From the NCBI GenBank assembly GCA_011763485.2, contig JAANSK020258607.1, forward strand, positions 1 through 22,382: 22,382 bases of DNA, in the 5' to 3' direction. The notes under the pieces were generated by a model that ran no database searches, had not been told where the DNA came from, and was given only the letters and a program-made list of their open reading frames with translations. Below, piece after piece: positions 10,281-19,349 of this stretch. Origin of the DNA: Isoetes engelmannii (taxonomy: Eukaryota > Streptophyta > Lycopodiopsida > Isoetales > Isoetaceae). The position numbers and the translations under genes were made by a program. How positions within the stretch are numbered: the stretch's first letter is position 1; every line of letters begins with the position of its first letter.

Positions 10281-10758
10281 AGTACACTTCATGTTGGCCG
10301 GAGGTCCTACTTGCCTGAGGTTGTGATGCTAACAAGCCAAGTGGAAAGTGGCAAAGCTGCATATGTGCTGGTAGATGCGGGTTCAGGTTAGTGAGCCGTG
10401 TAACAGGTGACTATCCCCCATGAAACAGTGAGCACTAGTTTTGTACAGCCCAATGAATGAGCTTCCGACCCCATTCCCACCACAAACGGGTCTTCTTGGC
10501 ATTTGCACCCTTTTTAGTACTTCCTGAGCGAAATGGAATATCAAAGTATTATAAATGTCATAACCAGCAAATAAGGTGCAAGCTTGATATAAATCTATTT
10601 CCTTAGCACTTAGTTTCACTTGCTCTTACACAACCTATACGAAGCGCAGTCACGAATCTTGAACATTAGAAATACAGAAGGGAATTGAACCCCGGTGGCC
10701 CATTAAAAACAAAAGATGGAATGCCATCCTTTTGCAATGATTGCCATCTGAATTCACA

Positions 10759-10917
10759 TTAGTCTTCTGGAGAAAAGCAAGTAAGCCTCTTGATGTACAT
10801 CTCCCATTCGTCGACTCTTACCTTTGCCATACTGTCATTGAAGATCTCGGGAAAAGAATGAACAAGACAGACAAGTTTGCCAACAGACAAGGATACCAGG
10901 ATGAAGAATACTAGATT
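10759..10917 (-). CDS. possible terminal exon of an unidentified gene
   Basis: The minus strand holds a 52-codon open frame ending in TAA at 10761-10759. Its last part reads like true protein: HSFPEIFNDSMAKVRVDEWE followed by MYIKRLTCFSPED. It has no early ATG, so it would be a 3' exon. Possible acceptor sites lie at about 10842 (cccgag) or upstream. A GTAAGA donor-like string falls inside it after ATGGCAAAG, so its limits are open. I do not recognise the protein. It could be a gene remnant. Confidence 0.25.
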   Translation of the reverse strand, partial: NLVFFILVSLSVGKLVCLVHSFPEIFNDSMAKVRVDEWEMYIKRLTCFSPED

Positions 10918-11070
10918 CTTACTTCAGAGAAACTTCTACTAATGTCAAACAACAGACAAAACCTTTATTTATACCTGAAACAGTGGTGGTGTTCAGTAAA
11001 CAACAAATTTGCTAGAACTACTTGCAGTTGGCATCCCCTTCTAAAGGCTATTCTGTGATTCTCATTCTAA

Positions 11071-11475
11071 TATTAACAATCATTGCTTGCTACTTTTGGC
11101 CAAACAATCAAAATTTCCTGGCCTCCTAAGGGTCCGAGCACTATTTACAATACATCTGTGTGTTAAAAATCTCAAGAAACAAAAACAAATCTCCAACCTT
11201 ATTACCTGCAATGATTATTCAAAAAATGTCAACCTCTAATCCCCATCCTCTACAGCAAAAGCCTGCAGTAATTGCATATATCATAAGTCAAATGACAAGG
11301 AGATTATCAATGTTAGTCTGACTATTTAGCAGCCACGAGCCAGACAGCATATTAGAACCTCTACTTTGTTCAGTATCGCTCTCTGTGTCAATCCAATTGA
11401 GGTGCAGAAACGTAACAATATTTCTGATAGGCAATGACTTCTAACTCTAGTTTGTCCTAGTCTCCTAGATACCAG
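11071..11475. repeat. copy 1 of a ~400 bp dispersed duplication
   Basis: This segment matches 11918-12320 in the same orientation, about 847 bp away. Shared landmarks, with small differences, include taacaatcattgcttgctac, the block cctgcaatgattattcaaaa, agcaaaagcctgcagtaatt, ctgactatttagcagccacg and cagacagcatattagaa. The two copies differ by many substitutions and small indels, so the event is old. No coding capacity is visible. Confidence 0.85.
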
Positions 11476-11917
11476 AGAACGTAGAAATATCTCCAAAAGT
11501 TTAATAAGCAAATGAATCATCCTCCATCATTTGGCACATCCTACGACATCAAGGTACACCACATACTACCTTTTCAATTGCCCTGCTTCACCTGCCTGCG
11601 AGTTATCGCCTTTCCCTCTGGCTGCAAAAGTTGGCAAATCAACAGGCAGAGTTACATCTGTACCATCATAAAAAATGCAATGATATAGATGACACGTAGG
11701 AGCGCCTTAATCCTGTCATATGATCCTTAAGCAGCATTGGCCGCTTATGTCTGCTTTTACACCACCATTGGTCTCGATATTGTAGAGAGCAATTACCAAT
11801 TTTCTATTACAGACCAAGAACGCCATATTAGTTCTTCCTTTTCTCCATCCACATCAGTGAATAACAAACTCACTATTTCTACTTGCACACGGCGAGAGCT
11901 CTATCATGCCTTTATTA

Positions 11918-12320
11918 ATTAACAATTATTGCTTGCTACTTTGGAAGATGGCCAAACAATCACACCTTTCTGGTCTCCCGACTAAGAGTCCAAATCGGTC
12001 CAACCACCCATGGTTTAAAAACCTCCCAAGAAAGTTGACATGCAAAAAGAAATCTCCATTCTTAATACCTGCAGTGATTATTCAAAAAGATATCAACCTC
12101 TAATTCCCATCGTCTCTAGCAAAAGCCTGCAGTGGTTGCATATATTATAAGCAAATGACATAGAAATTATCAATGTCATTCTGACTGTTTAGCAGCCACA
12201 AGGCAGACAGCATACTAGAAACTTCTACACTGTTCAATATTGCTCTCTACGCTGGTCTGCAGAAATGTAACAACAAATTCGTAATTTCTGACATGCAACT
12301 CTAGTTTATAGATATCAGGC
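11918..12320. repeat. copy 2 of the ~400 bp dispersed duplication
   Basis: Second copy of the 11071-11475 segment. Matching landmarks are taacaattattgcttgctac, cctgcagtgattattcaaaa, agcaaaagcctgcagtggtt and ctgactgtttagcagccaca. The 440 bp between the copies is not obviously repetitive. Confidence 0.85.
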
Positions 12321-12657
12321 ATCCAAATAATCGAATGCAGAACAAAAGGCCTAGCTTAACCATACAGGGCTACATATAACTAGGCTACTTGATGATAACA
12401 CAATTCTTGCATCATGACCAGAAAGTAAAACAAGGAAAAGCTGGTGATTTTCTTGTGCCATCAACCAAGTGATGCGACACCTCGAATAATAGTCTTCCCA
12501 TCATAAGCTGACAAATTTCTCTATTCTGTAGGTAACACTGATGAAAGTCCAAAACAGCAGTACCTAAAGTGTCTTAACATAACCTTTAAGAAGCAGACTA
12601 CAGACTTTAGTTATGTTGTTAACTTCTGTCTGCATACAGTGAACGTAGACTAGACGG

Positions 12658-12730
12658 TCCTACCTTTACCAATACAGCAAACAAAGAATAGACAGTCTAT
12701 TCTTTGTTCACTATATTGGTAAGGATAGGA
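12658..12730. repeat. near-perfect 36-bp hairpin with one-base loop
   Basis: Arm 12658-12693 and arm 12695-12730 are reverse complements at 31 of 36 positions, with a single A between them. The centre reads aaagaatagac-a-gtctattcttt. All five differences are transitions. No TIR-like ends or target duplication are evident. Confidence 0.9.
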
Positions 12731-12921
12731 ACAGACAATCCAATCATATCTGCCATGTCTGTCATCACCTTGTTCCAGATATCTGAGAAAAACAGAATTT
12801 TTTAGTGGAGTGACATTAGGTTTTTCTCTAACACTCTTTATGTCGGCCATGACCATTTACGTGTTTAGCACAGCCATGGTGGGCTAGTATTCATAAAGTG
12901 TAAATTTGCACGTATTGATGT

Positions 12922-13113
12922 TTAAGCTTCTTGGCAAGCAGGATGGCTGCATAGCATTCCCATTTCAATTTTATAAATGTCACGGATAAAGATGTATGGA
13001 GAGAAATGCAGGCTTGTTCCATCCCGTGGTATGCCTAATTGGCTCCATCTGCTTAAAACATTCCATAGCATCTTTCCCATCGCCTTGATAAATGCAGAAA
13101 TCATGGCGTCCAT
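12922..13113 (-). CDS. possible exon of an unidentified gene
   Basis: The frame opens with ATG and ends in TAA just below 12922. It contains protein-like text such as FIKAMGKMLWNVLSRWSQLG and SLHFSPYIFIRDIYKIEMGM. There is no known motif, signal peptide or clear splice partner. It could be the last exon of a gene running from the right, or chance. It is on the same strand as the segment at 10759-10917, but I cannot join them. Confidence 0.2.
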   Translation of the reverse strand: MDAMISAFIKAMGKMLWNVLSRWSQLGIPRDGTSLHFSPYIFIRDIYKIEMGMLCSHPACQEA

Positions 13114-13702
13114 GAGATAACGTTTTGAAAGGGCATTCCCATCAAAGCCTTAACCTTTATAGATATACTACTATACATATTGCAAAGAGAATTTGCAAAT
13201 CATTGGGAATGTTTGTATATATAAAAAAGGTATCCTAGACTAAAAAAATGGAAGAAAATTAGTGATGCAACGTACCTTTGCCTTGAATGGAATGGAATAG
13301 ATGGAAATAAAGCCATTGAGAGCGACACAAGCATCAAACTAATAATCCTTCAAGAAGAGAAACAATCTTAGATGGATTTGGAAAATGCCTCAAACCTAGA
13401 GCTAGAGCCTGAAAGCTTAGCTGGATTAGGAAGATTTGATACCATGGTAGGAAAGGTCCCGGAAAGTCTGATATTGCTAACGTCCTGGAATAAATTAGGG
13501 AACTATTTTCTGGCTTTATCATTCCAAAGCCATGAAACAACAGTTTATAGAGAAACAAGTGCATTGGCAAACCTGTTAGGAGCACCGGTAATGCACGGAA
13601 AGGCCGATCTATACAAGATGGAGTACGCTCCCCAAACCGAACAACAAAAAGCGCCTTTGTCACCCCGGTTCTTTTTTTTTTTTTTTTTCTTTCTTTCTTT
13701 TA

Positions 13703-14430
13703 GAAATTTACCAAAATACTCTTAATTAAATACCCTTAATTGTTGGCTTAATTCCCAAAAAGCCCTTCCGCCCTTAATTCTTAAGTATTTTCTCAAATAG
13801 CACTTTGTATTTTCAAAAGCACGTTTTCACAATAGATGATCATTCTTTGAAGATGGAAGTCTTTCTTTAAAATCACAATAATTTAGTAATTTGAAAAATA
13901 AATTTCAGAACATCACGTTATTCTTTTTTGGCAACAACGTCCAGAGCTTTATACCCATCCAGGTGTTGAGCTCATTTTGCTATTCATATGTTGGAGCTAT
14001 TTATCCACCAAACATTGAACTTCTCGGAATAATAAAATGCTGCCTCTTGCAACACGTTATCCCCCTGGCAAACTTACAAGTAAATGGGATAGGACAAAAG
14101 ACAGAGATAGAGAAAAGCGTGTGTACAGGTGCACGTTTTGTGGTAATTGCAGTCATACATGGAGTTGCAAAAATCCTATTTGACACTTCCATTGCATATT
14201 TCGTCATATGTGATGTTTCAAATTTTTTTTTCCAGATTGTTGTGATCTGTTATAAACACTTCAATCTCCAAAAAATGAACATCTATTGTGAAAACGTGCT
14301 TTTTGGTGAGTTTTCAAATAAAAAGGGCTATTTGGGAAAATACTTAAGAATTAAGGGCATTTTGGAAATTTAAAAAATACAAAGGGCTTTTTAGGAATTA
14401 AGTCAACAAAGGTTATTTTGGTAAATTTCC
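13703..14430. mobile_element. long-TIR non-autonomous element, Mutator-like (MULE-type)
   Basis: The left arm (13703 to about 13920) is repeated in reverse complement at about 14205-14430. Ends read gaaatttaccaaaata and ...attttggtaaatttcc. Strong blocks include cccttaattcttaagtattt (left) and gcacgttttcacaatagatg, each with its complement in the right arm. The arms are over 200 bp long and the whole is about 730 bp, with no transposase. Long TIRs beginning GGRAAATTTACCAAAAT are typical of Mutator-like MITEs in plants. The flanks are T-rich, so the expected 9-11 bp target duplication cannot be confirmed. A 160-codon frame at 13891-14373 spans arms and core and is most likely chance. Confidence 0.78.
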
Positions 14431-15608
14431 CCTTTTTCTTTTTGTCCTTTTTGGGTTGCCTGTGTGGGGGGGGACCTCATGGAAGGCCCTGATTTAATTC
14501 AATAATATAATAATATTTTAAGGAATCTTTTAAATGTGCTGATATTTTATGGTTAGGATTGTTTGGGATTTTCTAAGGGTCAATCAACACTTACACGCTG
14601 CAGATTTTATAGGCAGAGATCTGAAGATGGAGACACGTTCTGTGTTTTTTTAGAGTTGGCACGGGCAGCGTCAGCAGAAGTGGAAACAGTGGAAGCCTTG
14701 CAAATCGTCTAAACGGCCTTGCATCGAGTAATCTTGAGAATCCGATCTTTCTAGTCCCTTTCCGTAATTTGAATGAGTGGTGGATGTTGTTTTATGTCTA
14801 ACTGAAGCACTTAGGAAGAAGTAAACTGTTGTGTATCTGTGTGTATTTAGACCGGAGGAAGTGGGCAAACTTGAGAAAGAGACAGGTGGTACAATTGTCA
14901 GAGCACTAGCCATAGAAATCATATATGCAATTCGCAATAGCTACAGTACCACAAACGGTTTGCATTCTTCTTATTTCAATATTGTTATGTTTTTTTCTGA
15001 GTAAAGAGCACCTCACCTAGTTAACACATCAAAATTCTTCATCTCAATGAGAGGACGTAGGTTGGACTATTTATAGAGTAATAACAAGGCCACGTCTACT
15101 AATCTTTTTTGCTGGGAAGTAAATGCTAGAGCATTATTTCTCCTTGTTCTACAACCTCTTAGCCATTGTTATAACAATTAAGCTTAGGAATATCAGTTTA
15201 CGTTCGTAAAATCTAGAGAAGCCCACCATTAATCTTAATTTGGGATGATGTAAAGTAAGTTTATTTTTTTATAAGATAGGCTTTACATCTTAAAACTAGG
15301 AGAGCAAGACTTTTTTTAAAATAAGCTCGCATTTTCTTGTCTTTATAAGACTTTCAAGATTCCAAACACAAATATATCATTTAGAGTCTTTGCCTATCAG
15401 AACAGCCTGTGGTCGTAGCTTTTGTTGACTGAGGAGTTAAAGTGCATGTAAATGTATGGAATTTAGCGATGGCACAATCATTAAACTAAGGTATTACTTG
15501 TAGGCTGCACAGGTCCTTTCACTTGCATAACATTGTGGTAATCAGAATACTTATTTTCTGTGCAAATACCTTGTAAGTCTTTGCACAGTTATATTTGAAC
15601 TTATGCAG
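14431..15608. other. about 1.2 kb with no recognisable gene
   Basis: The region contains a G run near 14466-14473 and T-rich non-coding DNA. It lies just upstream of the NAD(P)-binding gene remnant, so it might have held earlier exons. I looked for the glycine-rich GATGGVG dinucleotide motif expected there and found no convincing match. Confidence 0.4.
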
Positions 15609-15893
15609 GTGTTTGTAGGAAATACGAGAAATGTGGATGACCTCAATGCCAAATTGTTTGAGGTAGTTGTTTCCAGAGGCATGTATACCTTAATCATTTT
15701 CATGTTGTGTTCTTTGCTTTACACCCTTCACTGTTTCATTTTCTAATACGTCTACATTGCAGGGTGTCACCCATGTGATATGCTGCACAGGCATCTCTAC
15801 CTTTCGATCACTACGCTAGAGTGGAGCCATGGCAAGATTGAGGTTGCGGGAACAATGCTTTCAATGCTTTCCAAACTTTCAAACTGATATCTC
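15609..15893 (+). pseudogene. remnant of an NAD(P)-binding Rossmann-fold protein gene
   Basis: Two exons joined by a normal intron are recognisable. Exon 15609-15662 (acceptor atgcag, donor gtagtt) encodes VFVGNTRNVDDLNAKLFE. Exon from 15763 (acceptor ttgcag) encodes GVTHVICCTGISTF. Together they match the NmrA-like, atypical short-chain dehydrogenase family of plants (Arabidopsis At4g31530 type), where the order is ...GDTRN..DL...FEGVTHVICCTGTTAFPS.... Downstream the match fades: a stop follows ISTFRSLR, and shifting frame recovers a weak DWEVAGTML-like stretch by about 15893. The dinucleotide-binding N-terminus and the substrate half are not in the window. It is a broken fragment. The family assignment is confident; the limits are approximate. 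Confidence 0.72.
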
Positions 15894-16218
15894 TTAACTT
15901 CTTCCTTTGCTTTGGGTGTGTTAGGAGTTTTTTCTAACTCTTTTTTCTAGGAAGTGAATTATGCCGTGTAATAGTATTTTGGTAACTTTGTTGCTATTCT
16001 TATTTGGTTCTTAACATTTGCATACATTGAGGCAAACTACCAGAGCGACCATCCTCACACTCTTATGCATATGAAACTTCCTTTATGATGCGTTGTATAT
16101 GTTAATCAATGTATGTTGATGTCCGTATTGATGATGGATGGGGCACCCTTCGAGGTGGCATATTATTTATTTGGATTATGGCTTGTGCTAACATGTATGT
16201 ACGCCTCTGCTATATAGG
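15894..16218. other. no recognisable feature
   Basis: AT-rich DNA between the Rossmann-protein remnant and the exon-like segment at 16219. It ends in a plausible splice acceptor (tgctatatag). Confidence 0.4.
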
Positions 16219-16385
16219 ATATCCCAGTGGAGCAATGGGGCCAATGACACCTTTGTGTCCTTCATTCGGTCGGTTGACCATCACAAGTGGTTCAAGTTAG
16301 ACGAAGGGCCTTTCCTGTTGATAGTGTTGCCGGGAAAGCGGATTTCCCATATCTATACGATGGGAGCGTCGTATAGGACCGAGGA
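16219..16385 (+). CDS. unidentified exon-like segment
   Basis: After the acceptor-like tgctatatag, one frame reads ISQWSNGANDTFVSFIRSVD followed by HHKWFKLDEGPFLLIVLPGK and RISHIYTMGASY. The text has a balanced, globular protein composition and lies in a place with no other explanation. It ends where the antisense LINE fragment begins (about 16395). I do not recognise the family. It may be an exon of the same broken gene as the Rossmann remnant, of another host gene, or of a transposon. Confidence 0.3.
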
Positions 16386-16394
16386 GCATCACAG

Positions 16395-17022
16395 CTCTGT
16401 GGCTGTTGTTCTGCATCACATAGAGCAGTTTCCAGCCTGCCATCACTCGCAATCGGCTGGAAATGTCTCAACGCAGTGTAGAGGGAAACTCCACTTCCAA
16501 ATACTTTTGGGTGTCACCTCCACATTTTGCTCTCGATAAGTGAATGAAGGGGGCCTTGGATGCTGGGAGGATGAGATCCCATGAGATGAGGACCACCTTA
16601 GTCTTGGCTAGATTGACGCGCATGTCCATGGCTCGGCAGAATGCGTCCAGGGCATCTAGGTGAGACTACATGTCCTCCGGAGTGTGAGCCAGGAGGTTGA
16701 CATCATTTGCGTATATGAGCCACCTAATGGCCTGATGCAAAATTTGGGTCTTGCCACCCCCATTGTCAATGAGCCAGCTTTCTAACTGGTCAATGTAGAG
16801 GCCAAACAATGTTGGAGAGAGGGCATCCCTGGCGGATCCCAATACTGCTGGTGAATGGTTGTCATGTCGTCTACATTCATTTGTAGCAACTCTCATACAG
16901 CCTATATCTGCATTCTGTATATTCACATGGACTCCTAGTTGCCACAATCTTGCCCGTAACTTTTCCTGAGGCGCAGTGTTAAAAGCCTTCCTGAAGTCAA
17001 CAAAGCAACAAGCAAATGTCAT
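16395..17022 (-). mobile_element. LINE fragment A: reverse transcriptase core
   Basis: The minus-strand translation gives the fingers and palm of a non-LTR reverse transcriptase: CFVDFRKAFNTAPQEKLRAR, SPTLFGLYIDQLESWL, RWLIYANDVNLLAHTPEDM, then a degraded thumb ending near 16395 (DISSRLRVMAGWKLLYVMQ). The catalytic YADD is changed to YAND, and a stop follows HTPEDM. The family is the same as the LINE at 20746-22382. The fragment lacks its 5' part above 17022 and everything after the thumb. Confidence 0.88.
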
Positions 17023-17044
17023 TCAAATATGTCGAAATTGGATG

Positions 17045-17868
17045 CCTGTACAGAATTGAAATGGATTTTATCGTCCACAGAGACTAAATGGCTATTGGAC
17101 CCAAACAAGAAACAAAGAACAACATGCTTATTACTGTCCAGGATTAGCAGTAATAAGCTTGATGGCAGACTATACATTTGTACATAGCTATGCGATAATC
17201 AGGGGCATAGTTGAGCCCGCGTGTCCAATATCTCCTGAATGTGAGATGGCATTGCTCCTACTGCAGGTGTGTTCATCATCACATGTAGCGGTCGGTTAGA
17301 TGCAACCAACATGTCATAGTGTGTCCGAATAGGTGCAAATGCTGGGCAATGTTGAAGAGTATGGCCCTCATCTTCAATGACCCCCAGCTGGCAACATCGG
17401 CAGATCCGTTGTTCTCGCAGCTCCCGTTTCAATTATGCGGCGATGTGCTCCTGTGCAAATGGAGGCAATCACCCTGCATTTAGATTTGTTGACAGATACC
17501 ATTGTGGGCCCCTGCAAAAAGTAGAATTTATGTGGTCTTTGTAGTGCGACATTTTTACCAACTCCAAAGCACGGTCATCCCAAAGCCTACCTTGAAAGCA
17601 TGTGTCCATATATTGTTTCAAGTGATTGTGATCCTCGTCATTATGCACTTATATGCACCTCGATTCCTGTATATTCCATCTGGAAAATATGTGGCTCATT
17701 TCTCCTTCCAATAGGCTTTATGGCGCTGTGACCCCATGACCATTGTGTAGGCGAGGTTTGGAAAGCATGAGTCTCCCATGCTTACCACTTTCTGGTAGTC
17801 TATGTTGTGATGCTCCAGAGCAGCTCTCTGAATAGGTAGAAACCCGATCTCTCGACATAATGTTACAC
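17045..17868 (-). mobile_element. LINE fragment B: 3' half with zinc motif and tail
   Basis: The minus strand, from 17868 down, matches the second half of the LINE at 20746-22382. It shows GFLPIQRAALEH, then the region before the zinc motif with frame breaks, then ICRCCQLGVIEDEGHTLQHC, which is a C-x2-C-x9-H-x4-C motif. The 3' end reads tggacgataaaatccatttc at about 17057. It is 5'-truncated, as is usual for LINEs, and ends at the border of fold-back element 2. It lies upstream, in the LINE's sense, of fragment A, so A and B cannot be one simple insertion. Confidence 0.85.
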
Positions 17869-17869
17869 A

Positions 17870-18982
17870 CTAGCAACCTTATAGTAATGCTATGTTAGGA
17901 TGTGGTTTGGGTGCCAACGTGAGTCATGGGACCTCCCCTTGATTATCATGAGATAAGTCATTGCAACCACTGCCAATTGATGCATGCTTCATGTGCTGCA
18001 CTTCCCCAAATGCTTACTGCATATCCAAATCTTGTTTTCAATAAAATTGATTTCTTGTCGCACATCGCACATTGCTATATCAGAAGCAAATGACTATGTT
18101 TTACAGCTATTATGAGGGACTATAAAGAAATTGATCAACATGACATTTGACAATTTATCTTGAAAAAACATAAGTTTTGGTACAAAGGACAAGTATGTCG
18201 TAAACTCTTAAGATAACAGGGATTGTTTATAGTAGGGGTTTTAAATTGATGACTTACATAAGTACCACGAAATCGTCCCATCTTTCTTTCCTCCTCCTTT
18301 TTTGGACATACATCTCCAAATGGCCTAAGATTATATATATGCCTTTTCATATGTATTTTGACCTTGATGTATGGTGCCTAAAGATATCCGTAAATAGTTA
18401 TACTTGATCCACTTGGCTGAGAAGCAGTAAAGAATGTCTGCACAATAAGGAGGATAAATCAATTAAGAATGTCAAGTTACTTCTAGTCTCACAAAATAAA
18501 TTATAAATACTCCTCAAATGCCAATAATTTAGCCATTTGAACTTGTGGGATCATGTCAGTTTTCTTCCCATCAACTACAAAACTTATATTGGCCGTCTCT
18601 CAATTTAAAATCAGTTAGACTACGAAAAGATCTCTGTTATCTTAAAAATTTGCGGCATGCTTGTCCTTTCTACAATTACATTATGTTTTTTCTAACAGAT
18701 TATCAAATGTCAAGTTGATTAATCTTATTATAGCCGCTCCTAATAGCTACAAAAACCAATTGCCATTTGCTTTTGAGTATAGCAGTATGAGACAAGAAAA
18801 TTAGTATGTTATTGGGAAACATGGTTGGGATATGCATCATTTGGGGAAGTGTAGCACATGGAGCATGCATCAATTGGCGGTAGCCGCAATGATCGATCTC
18901 ATGATAAGGAAGGAGAGGCGCGACCATGACTCATGTTGACAGCCTAGCTGCATCCTAATGTAGCATTACTTACTGTTGCTAG
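17870..18982. mobile_element. large fold-back element 2
   Basis: Left arm 17870 to about 18255 and right arm about 18596-18982 are inverted repeats around a core of about 340 bp. Both ends read ctagcaac. Matched blocks include gccaattgatgcatgct (left) with agcatgcatcaattggc (right), cacttccccaaatg with catttggggaagtg, and ttcttgtc...gacaagaa. No transposase frame is present and no target-site duplication is evident. The sequence is unrelated to fold-back element 1, and a diverged relative lies at 20645-20745. This is probably a non-autonomous DNA transposon of the long-TIR type. Confidence 0.83.
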
Positions 18983-19019
18983 GCCAATTCTTATATAGTT
19001 TATGTGAGTCCAAGCACCG

Positions 19020-19063
19020 TTTTGCGTAATATCATCGTTGCGCAGGGGCTATGCTAATCTTCT
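19020..19063 (-). pseudogene. U6 snRNA-derived fragment
   Basis: On the minus strand 19063-19032 reads agaagattagcat-a-gcccctgcgcaa-c-gatga. This matches 30 of 32 positions of the central domain of plant U6 snRNA, including the AGC triad region and the start of the internal stem-loop. The following acgcaaaacgg (19028-19018) is a looser match to U6 ACGCACAAATCG. The bases before it (cactt instead of acag) spoil the ACAGAGA box, and the 5' stem-loop and 3' T run are missing. It is therefore a truncated copy, not a working snRNA gene. It lies about 35 bp from the end of fold-back element 2. Confidence 0.75.
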
Positions 19064-19125
19064 AAGTGTGTGTTTACCACGATGTACGGCAACCCGACGA
19101 CACGGTAGATATGGTTCTAGGGCAT

Positions 19126-19220
19126 TTCCAAGAGAAGGATCCTCAAGGATAGAATAGAATAGAAGCCCCCAAGTTCCAAGAGAAGGATCCTCAAGGATAG
19201 AAGAAGAAGCCCCAAAGTTA
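19126..19220. repeat. 48-bp tandem duplication upstream of the J-protein gene
   Basis: Two copies starting with ttccaagagaaggatcctca begin at 19126 and 19174, exactly 48 bp apart. They differ in the number of ATAGA/AGA units near their ends. They lie 130-225 bp before the J-protein ATG, in the likely promoter or 5' leader. Confidence 0.88.
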
Positions 19221-19349
19221 ATGGAATATAATTTTAGGGCTGACTCAGCGACGAAGACGTGGCACAGAACATAGTTGCGGCCGTGGCGGCTGCCATAGCT
19301 TAAATATGGCGGTCTTCGCTGTGCAGGCATCCAATTCCGACACACTTGG

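Larger units (their letters stand above)
10281..13702. other. upstream non-coding region with repeats and weak ORFs
   Basis: No gene could be assembled here. The region holds a duplicated segment (11071-11475 and 11918-12320), a long hairpin (12658-12730), two possible minus-strand exons (10759-10917 and 12922-13113) and a 17-base T run near 13673. Frames at 13372-13725 (plus) and 13334-13663 (minus) overlap each other and show no family motif. Confidence 0.45.

Noticed and set aside
10670-10700. tRNA or SINE B box (ggttcaattcc on the minus strand)
   Set aside because: No A box at the right distance and no cloverleaf around it.
12658-12730. miRNA precursor
   Set aside because: A one-base loop cannot be processed normally, and no expression evidence is available.
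13334-13725. Overlapping ORFs on both strands, about 110 codons each
   Set aside because: Neither shows a family motif or splice context; the plus one ends in a poly-Phe run from the T tract.
13891-14373. 160-codon plus-strand ORF
   Set aside because: It spans the arms and core of the long-TIR element, has an odd composition, and is best explained by AT-rich chance.
16255-16539. 94-codon plus-strand ORF at 16255-16539
   Set aside because: Its second half is antisense to the LINE thumb region, and its frame differs from the exon-like frame at 16219.
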